DNA of 64,000 nucleotides from Alkalibacillus silvisoli (GCF_039521975.1 NZ_BAAACZ010000011.1:1-64000); one strand, 5' to 3'. Shown: positions 35,147 to 43,586, numbered from the stretch's first letter. Notes: generated by a model from the sequence alone, not told the origin. Made by a program: numbers and translations.

Positions 35147-36492
35147 TGAAAACATTACAAAACTTTCAATATAATCATGTTTTAGTTTTAGGATTAGCCA
35201 AAAGTGGAAAGGCCGCTGCTCAGTTATTATATGATAGCGGCGTTTCCTTTTTGATTAATGACCAAAAGCCTTTTTTAGAAAATGAGCCTGCGCAATATTT
35301 TAATAATCTCGGTGTGAAAACGGTAACCGGCCACCATCCAGTTGAAGTACTTGAAGGGGTAGATCTTGTTGTTAAAAACCCTGGCATACCATACCATCAT
35401 AATATTATTCAAGAAGCTGAAAGGCTAAACATTCCAGTAGTGACAGAGGTCGAACTAGCGTATGAATTAATTGATGGACCTTTGATCGCGATTACCGGTA
35501 CTAATGGTAAAACAACGACGACGTCTCTTATTTATGAAATATTAAAAGAAGCTAATAAAAACCCAATTATAGCCGGTAACATTGGACAAGTTGCTTCTCA
35601 GGTGGTTAGACAACAAGAAGGAGAGCAACCTGTTGTGATGGAGTTGTCATCCTTTCAATTAAAAGCAACTCAAAATTTCAAACCCGATCTATCTGTATTA
35701 TTAAATATTACAGAAGCCCACTTAGATTATCATCAAACTCGTGAAGATTACGTGAATTCTAAATTGAACATGATTAAACGTCAGACGACAGATGACCTCC
35801 TCATTTATAACCAAGACGATTCGACGGTTAACCGGTATATAAATGAGGGAGAAGTTAAAACAACACCGTTTACTTTAAAAGGGCTACTAAAAGAAGGTGT
35901 GTCTTATGATGGGCAGTGGGTTTATTATAATCAAAAGCCACTCATTAAAAGAAAATCGATCGTATTACCAGGCTTACACAACTTAGAAAATGTATTAGCA
36001 AGCATTGCGGTTGCCAAAGCATTTCAAGTAAGTGATGAACATATAAGAAACGTTTTGTCACGCTTTATCGGTGTGAAGCATCGCTTGCAATTTGTTAAAA
36101 ACAAAGCAGGTCGATCATTTTATAATGATTCAAAGGCTACGAATATATTAGCGACGAGAAAAGCACTTCAATCATTCGACCAACCGATCGTATTAATTGC
36201 TGGGGGTCTTGATCGTGGGAATGAGTTTGATGAGCTTTTTGAACAGTTTGAACATGTAAAACACTGTGTTACATACGGGCAGTCAGCAGGGAAAATTGCT
36301 AAAGCTGCTCAAAGTAATCAATTTACAGAAGTTAGTATTGTTGATGATTTAGAACAAGCTACAAAACAAGCTTTCGAGGTAAGTGATGAAGGCGATATAA
36401 TTTTATTGTCACCTGCTTGTGCAAGCTGGGATCAGTTCAAATCTTTTGAAGGCCGTGGTGACATGTTTATCGATGTTGTGCATAAGCTGTAA
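35146..36492 (+). CDS. murD: UDP-N-acetylmuramoylalanine--D-glutamate ligase
   Basis: MurD adds D-glutamate to UDP-MurNAc-L-Ala. The 448-residue protein has an N-terminal Rossmann-like part (VLVLGLAKSGKAAAQLL), the ATP loop ITGTNGKTTTTSL near 117-129 and the C-terminal domain with FYNDSKATNILAT and LLSPACASWDQFKSFEGRGD. It starts at GTG 35146, overlapping the mraY stop by one base (TAGTG), with TTGAGGTG as ribosome site. An unusual hairpin pair follows before spoVE. Confidence 0.95.
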   Translation: MKTLQNFQYNHVLVLGLAKSGKAAAQLLYDSGVSFLINDQKPFLENEPAQYFNNLGVKTVTGHHPVEVLEGVDLVVKNPGIPYHHNIIQEAERLNIPVVTEVELAYELIDGPLIAITGTNGKTTTTSLIYEILKEANKNPIIAGNIGQVASQVVRQQEGEQPVVMELSSFQLKATQNFKPDLSVLLNITEAHLDYHQTREDYVNSKLNMIKRQTTDDLLIYNQDDSTVNRYINEGEVKTTPFTLKGLLKEGVSYDGQWVYYNQKPLIKRKSIVLPGLHNLENVLASIAVAKAFQVSDEHIRNVLSRFIGVKHRLQFVKNKAGRSFYNDSKATNILATRKALQSFDQPIVLIAGGLDRGNEFDELFEQFEHVKHCVTYGQSAGKIAKAAQSNQFTEVSIVDDLEQATKQAFEVSDEGDIILLSPACASWDQFKSFEGRGDMFIDVVHKL

Positions 36493-36494
36493 TA

Positions 36495-36549
36495 GGGGCT
36501 TGTACGACTAGAGCCCCAACTTCAATATTGGAGTTAGGGGTGTTTTTTT
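36495..36549 (+). promoter_or_regulatory. Competing hairpins that bury the spoVE ribosome site and start
   Basis: Hairpin 1 pairs GGGGCT (36495-36500) with AGCCCC (36512-36517). Hairpin 2 pairs CCCCAACTTCA (36514-36524) with TGGAGTTAGGGG (36529-36540) and is followed by seven T (36543-36549), as in a rho-independent terminator. The two share 36514-36517, so they exclude each other. The GGAGTTAGGGGTG of hairpin 2 is also the only ribosome site for the TTG start at 36548. This could end murD transcription, block spoVE translation, or be regulated. Confidence 0.6.
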
Positions 36550-37651
36550 GGAAAGTAAACAAGGAAAGTTAGATTATGTCTTACTAACGGCTATTGCTAT
36601 TTTGTTGTTAATTGGTTTAGTGATGGTTTATAGTTCTTCATCAATATGGTCGGAATATAAATTTGACGATTCTGCGTTTTACTTAAAAAGACAAGCATTA
36701 TTTGCAGTGTTAGGTGTCATCGGTATATTCATCACATTAAAAATTCCATATTACAAGTGGCTAAATTATTCAACTATAGCGTACGTACTCTGTTTCTTGT
36801 TATTAATTGCTGTTTTAATTCCTGGCATTGGTATGGTACGAGGCGGAGCTCAAAGTTGGATTGGAGTTGGAGCTTTTAGTATTCAGCCTAGCGAATTTAT
36901 GAAAATCGGCATGATCTTACTATTTGCAGCCATTCTGCCTAAACTACAACGAGAAATCCGTCAGTTTAACAAAGGGTTTTTACCCATGTTGCTTTTATTG
37001 GTCGTTCCTTTTGGTTTAATTATGTTACAGCCAGATTTAGGGACTGGGATTGTATTTGTTGGAACAGGGATGTTAATGCTTTTTATTGCAGGAGCCAAAA
37101 TAAGCCACTTTGCTTTACTTGGGGGTATCGGTTTAGCTGGACTTATTGCATTAATCGCATCAGCACCTTATAGGATTAGTAGAATTACTGCTTTTTTAAA
37201 CCCGTGGGAAGACCCATTGGGTGATGGGTTTCAAATTATCCAGTCGTTATACGCTATTGGACCAGGCGGTTTAATGGGACTTGGGTTCGGTAATAGTATG
37301 CAGAAATACTTTTATTTGCCTGAACCTCAAACCGACTTCATCTTTGCTGTTATTGCTGAAGAATTAGGATTAATTGGTGGAACGTTCATCTTATTTTTAT
37401 TTTTAATAATTATTTGGCGCGGAATCATAATAGCTTTAAATATGCAAGATTTATCAGGCTCTCTTTTAGCATTTGGGATCACCGCGATGATTACGATACA
37501 AGTTATGATTAATATTAGTGTAGTCATTGGTTTAATACCTGTTACAGGAATCACATTGCCACTTTTGAGTTATGGTGGGTCTTCACTAACGATTACATTA
37601 TTATCGTTCGGTGTGTTGTTGAATATTAGTAAATATGCGAAAATTAACTAA
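36548..37651 (+). CDS. spoVE: Stage V sporulation protein E, SEDS family glycosyltransferase
   Basis: SpoVE is the FtsW/RodA-type (SEDS) protein that polymerises spore cortex glycan with SpoVD. The 367-residue protein has ten predicted helices and the family marks LMVYSSSSIW, GAQSWIGVGAFSIQPSEFMK, NPWEDPLGDGFQIIQSLYAIGPGG and PVTGITLPLLSYGGSS. Alignment with B. subtilis SpoVE supports the TTG start at 36548, since no downstream start keeps the first helix. Position after murD supports SpoVE over FtsW, though a vegetative role cannot be excluded. A terminator follows. Confidence 0.88.
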   Translation: MESKQGKLDYVLLTAIAILLLIGLVMVYSSSSIWSEYKFDDSAFYLKRQALFAVLGVIGIFITLKIPYYKWLNYSTIAYVLCFLLLIAVLIPGIGMVRGGAQSWIGVGAFSIQPSEFMKIGMILLFAAILPKLQREIRQFNKGFLPMLLLLVVPFGLIMLQPDLGTGIVFVGTGMLMLFIAGAKISHFALLGGIGLAGLIALIASAPYRISRITAFLNPWEDPLGDGFQIIQSLYAIGPGGLMGLGFGNSMQKYFYLPEPQTDFIFAVIAEELGLIGGTFILFLFLIIIWRGIIIALNMQDLSGSLLAFGITAMITIQVMINISVVIGLIPVTGITLPLLSYGGSSLTITLLSFGVLLNISKYAKIN

Positions 37652-37652
37652 T

Positions 37653-37700
37653 AGCAGTAAGAGAGTTATTCCTACTCTCTTTACTGTTATTTTATTTTTG
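37653..37700 (+). terminator. Terminator of spoVE
   Basis: AGCAGTAAGAGAGT pairs with ACTCTCTTTACTGTT, followed by ATTTTATTTTT. It cuts divIB-ftsA-ftsZ off from the mur genes. The gap that follows to 37867 is AT-rich with two TATAAT elements (37755-37775), which may be promoters for divIB, but I see no convincing -35. Confidence 0.78.
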
Positions 37701-37867
37701 TTTTACAAAACATTTAAAAAAGTTAAATTAGAACAAAATACCTTATTATATCAAGTATAATCTGTGCTATAATAGAAAAATAACACGAGTTATTAGATTA
37801 ATAGTTATTAAGAGTAATTATTCTTACCTATTGGTGAATGTAATTATTATAAGGAGTAGCTTTTTCG

Positions 37868-38668
37868 ATGGCTGATAAGAAAATTGTATCGATAGAAGAT
37901 CGTATACCTCAACTGAAACAAGCTCGTAAGAAGAAGGCTAATAGAAGATTTATTTTTTATTTAACTTTAATTATTAGTTTAATCCTTATAATTGTTTATA
38001 TGCAATCACCATTAAGTCACGTTAAATCAGTTGAAGTGACTAATAACGAAGCTGTAAACGAAGAAAACATTATTGATTTAGCAGACATTAACAAAGACCA
38101 ATCTTTTTGGAATATTAGTGCAGATGATTTAACTGAACGAATAACTGAGCACCCTGAAATCGAACATGCAGAAGTCAAAAGAAGTTGGTATAATACTTTT
38201 GTTATATCTGTACAAGAGTTTACCCGGGTTGCTTACCAAAGAGACGGCGATTATTTTTATCCTGTATTACAAAATGGTGATCGTTTAAATGAAGTTCAAT
38301 TAGATCATCCAAGAGAAGACGCACCATTATTGCATGGTTTTGAAGAAGAGCCTTTAAAAGAATTAGCTGAACAACTTGCTTTGATTCCACAGTCAGTCAG
38401 TTTATTAATATCTGAAATATATTGGGAACCTGAAGAGCATAACAGCGAACAAATCCGACTATTTACAACCGATGGACAAGAGGTTATTGGGGCTATATCG
38501 AATTTTTCAAGTAAGATGGAAGCCTACCCTTCGATCGCTTCACAACTGAATGATGATATTGAAGGGGTACTTCACCTTGATGTCGGTGCTTATTTTGTTC
38601 CTTATGATAATGAAGACCTTGATGAATTGGATGAAGTTGAAGAGTTAGATTATGACGAAGAAGTGTAA
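37868..38668 (+). CDS. divIB: Cell division protein DivIB/FtsQ
   Basis: DivIB is a bitopic divisome protein that binds FtsL and DivIC. The 266-residue protein has a basic cytoplasmic tail (KQARKKKANRR), one membrane segment at about 27-45 (FIFYLTLIISLILIIVYM), a POTRA domain (SHVKSVEVTNNEAVNEENIIDLA) and the beta domain. The last 25 residues are nearly all Asp, Glu and Leu. In B. subtilis murG and murB come between spoVE and this gene; here they do not. AAGGAG lies 12 bases before the ATG. Confidence 0.92.
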   Translation: MADKKIVSIEDRIPQLKQARKKKANRRFIFYLTLIISLILIIVYMQSPLSHVKSVEVTNNEAVNEENIIDLADINKDQSFWNISADDLTERITEHPEIEHAEVKRSWYNTFVISVQEFTRVAYQRDGDYFYPVLQNGDRLNEVQLDHPREDAPLLHGFEEEPLKELAEQLALIPQSVSLLISEIYWEPEEHNSEQIRLFTTDGQEVIGAISNFSSKMEAYPSIASQLNDDIEGVLHLDVGAYFVPYDNEDLDELDEVEELDYDEEV

Positions 38669-38804
38669 AAAAATGTAGAAAAAATGTAGAAAGTTGTAAC
38701 AATAAGCAGGTATTAAAGTAATTTAAGTTGAATTTTATTAGTGATAGTAGTTAAATAAAGTAAAATAACTGAAAGGAAATGTAGGCCTAGTTGGAGGTGC
38801 AAAC

Positions 38805-40100
38805 ATGAACCGAAGTGAAATATTAGTTAGCTTGGATATCGGTACTTCTAAGGTTAAAGTCATAATTGGCGAGGTATCCAATGATACGATAAATGTTATT
38901 GGTGTAGGAACAGCAGAGTCTGTTGGAATGAAAAAAGGAGCAATAGTAGATATTGACCAAACTGTTCATGCTATTCAAAATGCTATTGATCAAGCAGAAC
39001 GAATGGTTGATATGGCGATTAAACGTGTGATTGTTGCAATTAATGGTGATCATATACAATTACAAGATTGCCATGGAGTAGTAGCTGTATCGAGTGAGAC
39101 AAGAGAAATTGATCTCGAAGATGTTACTAGAGTAATAGAAGCTTCCCAAGTCATGCAAATCCCACCAGAAAGGGAAATTGTTGATGTCATTCCAAAACAA
39201 TTTATTGTAGATGGTCAAGATGAAATTACAGACCCTCGTGGTATGATCGGTGTTCGTCTTGAAATGCAAGGAACTTTAATTACTTGTGGTAAGACAAACT
39301 TACATAATATTTTAAAATGTGTTGAACGCGCTGGATTACAAGTTGAAGATATATGCCTACAGCCACTTGCAGCCGGCGAAGTCGCATTATCACAAGATGA
39401 AAAAACATTAGGTGTTGGTTTAATTAATATTGGTGCAGGTAGTACGACTGTTTCTTTTTACATAGACGGTCACTTAGCTAACACTTCAGTTATTCCACTT
39501 GGTGGTGACAACATCACAAGAGATTTATCAATTGGCTTAAAAACAACTACTGAGGAAGCAGAAGCGATTAAGTTGGACTATGGACATGCTTATCTCAATA
39601 CAGCAATAGAGGACAATTCATTTACTGTAACAACTATTGGTAGTGACGAACAACAAACATTTAATCAAGTTCAAATAGCCGAGATTATTGAAGCAAGATT
39701 AGATGAAATCTATCAATTTGTATTACAAGAATTTAATCGAATGGGTTATGCGCAATTACCAGGTGGTTACGTATTAACAGGTGGTTTAATGCAAATCCCT
39801 GGCGTAATAGACTTAGCAAGAGATGTATTCCAAACTAATGTGCGCGTCTCAGTTCCAACACATATTGGCGTTAGAGAACCACAATTTACTGTAAGCCTTG
39901 GAACCTTGCAATTCGCTTATCGAAATGCGAGAATACAAGGTAAAGAATATAGTGTTGGTATTGAAGGACAACATTCACAACAACAATCAAAATCAAAACC
40001 GGTGTCAAATACGAAAGAAAAGCCTAAACGAAAACCAAAAGAAGAACCAAAGAATAAAGAAGGTTTCATGAAAAAGATTCAAAACTATTTCTTTGATTAA
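38805..40100 (+). CDS. ftsA: Cell division protein FtsA
   Basis: FtsA is an actin-like ATPase that tethers FtsZ polymers to the membrane. The 431-residue protein shows phosphate 1 motif SLDIGTSKVKVIIGE at the N-terminus, the 1C SHS2 domain (GVAESVGMKKGAIVDID and following), phosphate 2 GVGLINIGAGSTTVSFY near 205-221, and VLTGGLMQIPGV. The C-terminal GFMKKIQNYFFD is the amphipathic membrane-targeting helix after a Lys/Pro-rich linker. TGGAGGTG precedes the ATG. ftsZ follows 62 bases on. Confidence 0.96.
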   Translation: MNRSEILVSLDIGTSKVKVIIGEVSNDTINVIGVGTAESVGMKKGAIVDIDQTVHAIQNAIDQAERMVDMAIKRVIVAINGDHIQLQDCHGVVAVSSETREIDLEDVTRVIEASQVMQIPPEREIVDVIPKQFIVDGQDEITDPRGMIGVRLEMQGTLITCGKTNLHNILKCVERAGLQVEDICLQPLAAGEVALSQDEKTLGVGLINIGAGSTTVSFYIDGHLANTSVIPLGGDNITRDLSIGLKTTTEEAEAIKLDYGHAYLNTAIEDNSFTVTTIGSDEQQTFNQVQIAEIIEARLDEIYQFVLQEFNRMGYAQLPGGYVLTGGLMQIPGVIDLARDVFQTNVRVSVPTHIGVREPQFTVSLGTLQFAYRNARIQGKEYSVGIEGQHSQQQSKSKPVSNTKEKPKRKPKEEPKNKEGFMKKIQNYFFD

Positions 40101-40162
40101 TTGCACGTTTCCTTCAAAGGTAGTGTTTAAAAGGAATAATGATCAAGTAGGAGGAACGAGAC

Positions 40163-41287
40163 ATGTTAGATTTTGAAGCAAATACGGACCAATTAGCAAC
40201 AATAAAAGTGATCGGCGTTGGCGGTGGTGGTTCTAACGCTGTTAATCGCATGATTGAACATGGTGTACAAGGTGTAGAATTTATTGCAGTTAATACAGAC
40301 GCTCAAGCGTTAAATTTGTCTAAAGCTGATACGAAATTACAAATCGGAGAAAAATTAACACGTGGCTTAGGGGCTGGGGCGAATCCAGAAGTCGGAAAAA
40401 AAGCTGCAGAAGAAAGTAAAGAAGTTATTGAAGAAGCACTACAAGGTGCTGATATGGTATTTGTAACTGCTGGTATGGGTGGTGGTACTGGTACAGGTGC
40501 TGCTCCAGTTATTGCTCATATAGCCAAGGAAATTGGCGCATTAACAGTCGGTGTTGTAACTCGCCCGTTCTTATTTGAAGGACGCAAGCGATCTACACAT
40601 GCTACATCAGGTGTGGATACGTTAAAAGAAAATGTCGATACACTTATAGTTATTCCAAACGACCGTTTACTTGAACTTGTCGATAAAAATACACCGATGC
40701 TTGAAGCGTTCCGAGAAGCAGATAACGTTTTAAGACAAGGTGTACAAGGTATCTCAGACTTAATTGCTGTTCCTGGTTTAATTAATGTTGACTTTGCAGA
40801 CGTCAAGACAATTATGTCTGATAAAGGGTCTGCATTAATGGGAATTGGTGTTGCAACAGGTGAAAGTCGTGCAGCTGAAGCAGCGAAAAAGGCAATCTCA
40901 TCACCATTACTCGAAACATCCATTGATGGTGCACATGGTGTTTTAATGAACATCTCTGGTGGTCAGAATTTAAGTCTTTATGAAGTGCAAGAAGCAGCTG
41001 AAATTGTAACATCTGCTGCTGATCAAGAAGTAAACGTTATTTTTGGTTCAGTCATTAATGAAACATTAAAAGAAGAAATCGTTGTGACGGTTATTGCTAC
41101 TGGTTTTGATGAAAACGAACAATCTAACCAAAACCAACAAGCAAGACCAACTCAAACAAGTGCATCTTCAGTTGGTCAACAACAACCAAGAAAAGAACGA
41201 CCAGCACAAACTAAGCAGCGCACAAGCATTGAAGAAGATACTTTAGACATTCCAACATTTTTACGTAATCGCAATCGTGAACAATAA
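40163..41287 (+). CDS. ftsZ: Cell division protein FtsZ
   Basis: FtsZ is the tubulin-like GTPase of the Z ring. The 374-residue protein has IKVIGVGGGGSNAVNRMI at 14-31, the GTP-binding GGGTGTGAAP near 106-115, and the T7 loop NVDFADVKTIM near 207 that completes the active site. A Gln/Asn-rich linker leads to the C-terminal peptide DIPTFLRNRNRE, the binding site for FtsA, SepF and other partners. Length and motifs are entirely normal. GTAGGAGG precedes the ATG. A strong terminator follows at once. Confidence 0.98.
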   Translation: MLDFEANTDQLATIKVIGVGGGGSNAVNRMIEHGVQGVEFIAVNTDAQALNLSKADTKLQIGEKLTRGLGAGANPEVGKKAAEESKEVIEEALQGADMVFVTAGMGGGTGTGAAPVIAHIAKEIGALTVGVVTRPFLFEGRKRSTHATSGVDTLKENVDTLIVIPNDRLLELVDKNTPMLEAFREADNVLRQGVQGISDLIAVPGLINVDFADVKTIMSDKGSALMGIGVATGESRAAEAAKKAISSPLLETSIDGAHGVLMNISGGQNLSLYEVQEAAEIVTSAADQEVNVIFGSVINETLKEEIVVTVIATGFDENEQSNQNQQARPTQTSASSVGQQQPRKERPAQTKQRTSIEEDTLDIPTFLRNRNREQ

Positions 41288-41303
41288 AGTAAAATGAATG
41301 AGG

Positions 41304-41353
41304 AGAGCTTTTTCAAAAGTCATAAACTTGACTTATTGAAAAAGCTCTTTTTT
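41304..41353 (+). terminator. Terminator of the divIB-ftsA-ftsZ unit
   Basis: AGAGCTTTTTCAA pairs with TTGAAAAAGCTCT, with an inner stem AGTCA/TGACT, and is followed by a T run. Confidence 0.92.
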
Positions 41354-41391
41354 TATACTTTGGAATAAATTTAGGGTGCCATTTTAAGAGG

Positions 41392-41655
41392 GTCCTAAGT
41401 CAAATGTTGGGCTGTCCATCTGAGGCACTCCAAATATATGCCATGTGTCCTTGTACATGTTTATCCTCGTGATGTGCTAATACTTTTCGTCACAATCGGT
41501 CAAATCGTCGAAAGCCAAATCAATCGCTTTTTCGAACTCAGGTATATCCGATTATTTTACGGTATCGTAAAATTTATAATAGTTTGCCTGTGCACGAAAA
41601 CTACTTTTGTTTTGTTGGTGGTATAAAACAAGGATAACAAATAAGGAATTAACTT
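41392..41655. mobile_element. Rearranged ISL3-type remnant between ftsZ and spoIIGA
   Basis: The right terminal repeat lies inverted at 41392-41411 (GGTCCTAAGTCAAATGTTGG). Reading the minus strand inward from about 41530 gives FGFRRFDRL, a stop, then RKVLAHHEDKHVQGH, the transposase C-terminus also seen at 51830. Next to it, but in plus orientation, 41623-41654 repeats 29 of 32 bases of the left-end region at 19599-19630. So a reversed right end abuts a forward left end. A small open frame at 41438-41626 is not a gene. The hairpin TTTTACG/CGTAAAA lies at 41556-41573. This occupies most of the 536-base gap. Confidence 0.62.
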
Positions 41656-41747
41656 TAATAGATTTTCTCTATATAAAACTGATTCGACCTCACTTTTATT
41701 AAAACTACCACATTTTTAAGACAAAAGTTCTCAAAAAAAGCTAAACA

Positions 41748-41789
41748 AGAAGCCGAGAAATTGACATGTTTCTTAGGCTTCTTTTTTTA
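41748..41789 (+). terminator. Terminator-like hairpin immediately before spoIIGA
   Basis: AAGCCGAGAAA at 41750-41760 pairs with TTTCTTAGGCTT (one bulge) and is followed by seven T. It overlaps the proposed spoIIGA promoter, whose -35 is in its loop. It may stop read-through from the ftsZ side into the sporulation genes. Confidence 0.7.
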
Positions 41790-41793
41790 TACT
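41761..41793 (+). promoter_or_regulatory. Candidate spoIIGA promoter with an over-long spacer
   Basis: A perfect TTGACA at 41761-41766 and TATACT at 41788-41793 are 21 bases apart. The B. subtilis spoIIG promoter is known for a 22-base spacing that makes it dependent on Spo0A~P. A possible Spo0A box, GGTCGAA on the minus strand, lies near 41684-41690. The Spo0A link is inference. Confidence 0.5.
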
Positions 41794-41823
41794 AGCTTTA
41801 AGGAAACTAAAAGGATGTGAAAC

Positions 41824-42735
41824 GTGCAATTATATGTAGACTTAATATGGCTATTAAATTTGTTATTTGACTGGATGATCTTATTAGTAGTTGCCTGGGT
41901 AACAAGGAGTAAATTTGTACATTGGCGAGTATTTTTAGCGGCACTATTTGCATCACTAATCATTCCATTCACACTACTTTTGGATTGGAGTATATTCGAC
42001 TCTGCCATTTTTAAACTAATATATTCAGTTTTTATTATTCTAATCGCATTTTCATATCAGTTTTTAAAAGATTTTTTTATTAAGTTTATTAGTTTCTATT
42101 TTATAAACTTTTCAATTGGTGGGGCCGTTTTCGGGATCCATTATTTTATTAATACGAATACAGAGATGGTCCTAAGTACCCATGCACCCTTTGGTGATAT
42201 GGTGAGTTGGATTGTTGTCTTAATCTTGTTCCCTGTAGCTTTGTTTATTACCAAAAGTCAATTACAAAATTTAACGATGTTTCAGATGCGTTTGCAACAG
42301 CAATATGATGTATCGATTCGTTATCAAAATAAGAAAATACAAGTTTTAGGTTTTTTAGATACTGGGAACCAACTCAAACATCCTTTAACACAACATCCAG
42401 TTATTTTAGTTAATGAAACCATTTTTAAGCATTGGTTTGACGAAACAAAAGTAGAATCATTAAAATTGGCTGATCATTTAGGTTTTCAAAATGTGAATGA
42501 TGAAATTCAATTAATTCCGTATCAAAAAGCAGGTGGAGAACAAGGATTGTTACCTGCATTTTTAGCAGATGAAGTAAATGTTCTCATTAATAACCAAGTT
42601 GTTTCAACGAAGAAAGTGTATGTGGGCATTCATTTTGGTCATTTTTCACGACAAATGAATGTTCAATGTTTATTAAACCCGTTATTAATACAATCGAAAC
42701 GGATGAGGGTAAAAGATGTAGAGGGGGTATCATAA
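41824..42735 (+). CDS. spoIIGA: Sporulation sigma-E factor-processing peptidase SpoIIGA
   Basis: SpoIIGA is the septum-located aspartic protease that cleaves pro-SigE after a signal from SpoIIR in the forespore. The 303-residue protein has five N-terminal membrane helices (to about 145) and a C-terminal protease domain with catalytic Asp179 in GFLDTGNQL. The start is GTG 41824 behind AAGGATGTGAA. sigE begins one base after its stop, the standard pairing of substrate and protease. Confidence 0.93.
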   Translation: MQLYVDLIWLLNLLFDWMILLVVAWVTRSKFVHWRVFLAALFASLIIPFTLLLDWSIFDSAIFKLIYSVFIILIAFSYQFLKDFFIKFISFYFINFSIGGAVFGIHYFINTNTEMVLSTHAPFGDMVSWIVVLILFPVALFITKSQLQNLTMFQMRLQQQYDVSIRYQNKKIQVLGFLDTGNQLKHPLTQHPVILVNETIFKHWFDETKVESLKLADHLGFQNVNDEIQLIPYQKAGGEQGLLPAFLADEVNVLINNQVVSTKKVYVGIHFGHFSRQMNVQCLLNPLLIQSKRMRVKDVEGVS

Positions 42736-42736
42736 A

Positions 42737-43456
42737 TTGCGTCGTATTTGGAATTATTTACAGCGAATTTATTTTAAACTAATTGTAAAACTTAAAATTA
42801 AACGGGACGAAATTTATTATATTGGTGGTAGTGAAGCATTGCCACCACCTTTATCTAAAGATGAAGAACGTAATGTGTTAGAGCGTATGGTTGCAGGTGA
42901 TCAAGCGGCTAAATCTATGTTAATTGAACATAACTTAAGGCTAGTTGTTTATATTGCGAAGAAGTTTGAAAATACCGGAATCCACATTGAAGATTTAATT
43001 AGTATAGGCTCGATCGGACTTATAAAAGCAGTCAATACTTTTAATCCTGAAAAGAAAATCAAGCTTGCTACCTATGCTTCACGTTGTATAGAAAATGAGA
43101 TTTTAATGTATTTAAGAAGAAACAATAAGCGAAAAACAGAAGTATCTTTTGATGAACCGTTAAATGTTGATTGGGACGGCAATGAGTTATTATTGTCAGA
43201 TGTCTTAGGTACGGAGGAAGATATTATTACAAAAGACCTTGAGTCCTATGTAGATAAAACTTTATTAATATCAGCTCTATCAACACTAAATGGGCGAGAA
43301 AAGCAAATCATGGAGATGCGCTTTGGTCTAAGTGGTTATGAAGAACAGACACAAAAAGATGTAGCTGATCAGTTAGGGATTTCACAATCGTACATTTCAA
43401 GGTTAGAAAAGAAGATTATAAAACGGTTAAAACGAGAATTTAATAAAATGGTGTAA
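42737..43456 (+). CDS. sigE: RNA polymerase sporulation sigma factor SigE
   Basis: SigE directs early mother-cell transcription. The 239-residue precursor begins with a basic amphipathic pro-sequence of about 27-29 residues (RRIWNYLQRIYFKLIVKLKI) removed by SpoIIGA, before the conserved YYIGGSEALPPPLSKDEE. Region 2 (LRLVVYIAKKFENTG, LISIGSIGLIKAVNTFNPEKKIKLATYASRCIENEI) and region 4 (TQKDVADQLGISQSYISRLEKKIIKRL) are intact. It starts at TTG 42737 with GAGGGGGT upstream. Cotranscribed with spoIIGA. Confidence 0.96.
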   Translation: MRRIWNYLQRIYFKLIVKLKIKRDEIYYIGGSEALPPPLSKDEERNVLERMVAGDQAAKSMLIEHNLRLVVYIAKKFENTGIHIEDLISIGSIGLIKAVNTFNPEKKIKLATYASRCIENEILMYLRRNNKRKTEVSFDEPLNVDWDGNELLLSDVLGTEEDIITKDLESYVDKTLLISALSTLNGREKQIMEMRFGLSGYEEQTQKDVADQLGISQSYISRLEKKIIKRLKREFNKMV

Positions 43457-43464
43457 CCCCTTAT

Positions 43465-43502
43465 ATCCCTTGAACTATTTGTTAGTTTAAGGGATTTTTA
43501 TT
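43465..43502 (+). terminator. Terminator of spoIIGA-sigE
   Basis: ATCCCTTGAACT pairs with AGTTTAAGGGAT (one T-G pair) around a short loop, followed by TTTTTA. It separates sigE from sigG. Confidence 0.85.
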
Positions 43503-43523
43503 GATTGATTTCATAAGTTCATC

Positions 43524-43552
43524 GCATAAAAACTCTCATTCTGGAAAAAATG
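43524..43552 (+). promoter_or_regulatory. SigF/SigG-type promoter for sigG
   Basis: GCATA at 43524-43528, 14 bases, then GGAAAAAATG at 43543-43552, matches every position of the SigF/SigG -10 consensus GGNRANAHTR. It lies 35 bases before sigG, which is SigF-dependent and self-activated in B. subtilis. Confidence 0.65.
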
Positions 43553-43586
43553 AAATTGACATCATCTCCAGATGGGAGGGGCTAGC

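Noticed and set aside
37327..37554. Antisense open frames of 60-145 residues opposite spoVE, ftsZ (40516-40953), mraY and others
   Set aside because: They mirror codon structure of long, well-identified genes on the other strand and carry no independent signal.
41438..41626. 62-residue open frame between ftsZ and spoIIGA
   Set aside because: It runs antisense to the decayed transposase end, lacks a ribosome site and matches nothing recognisable.
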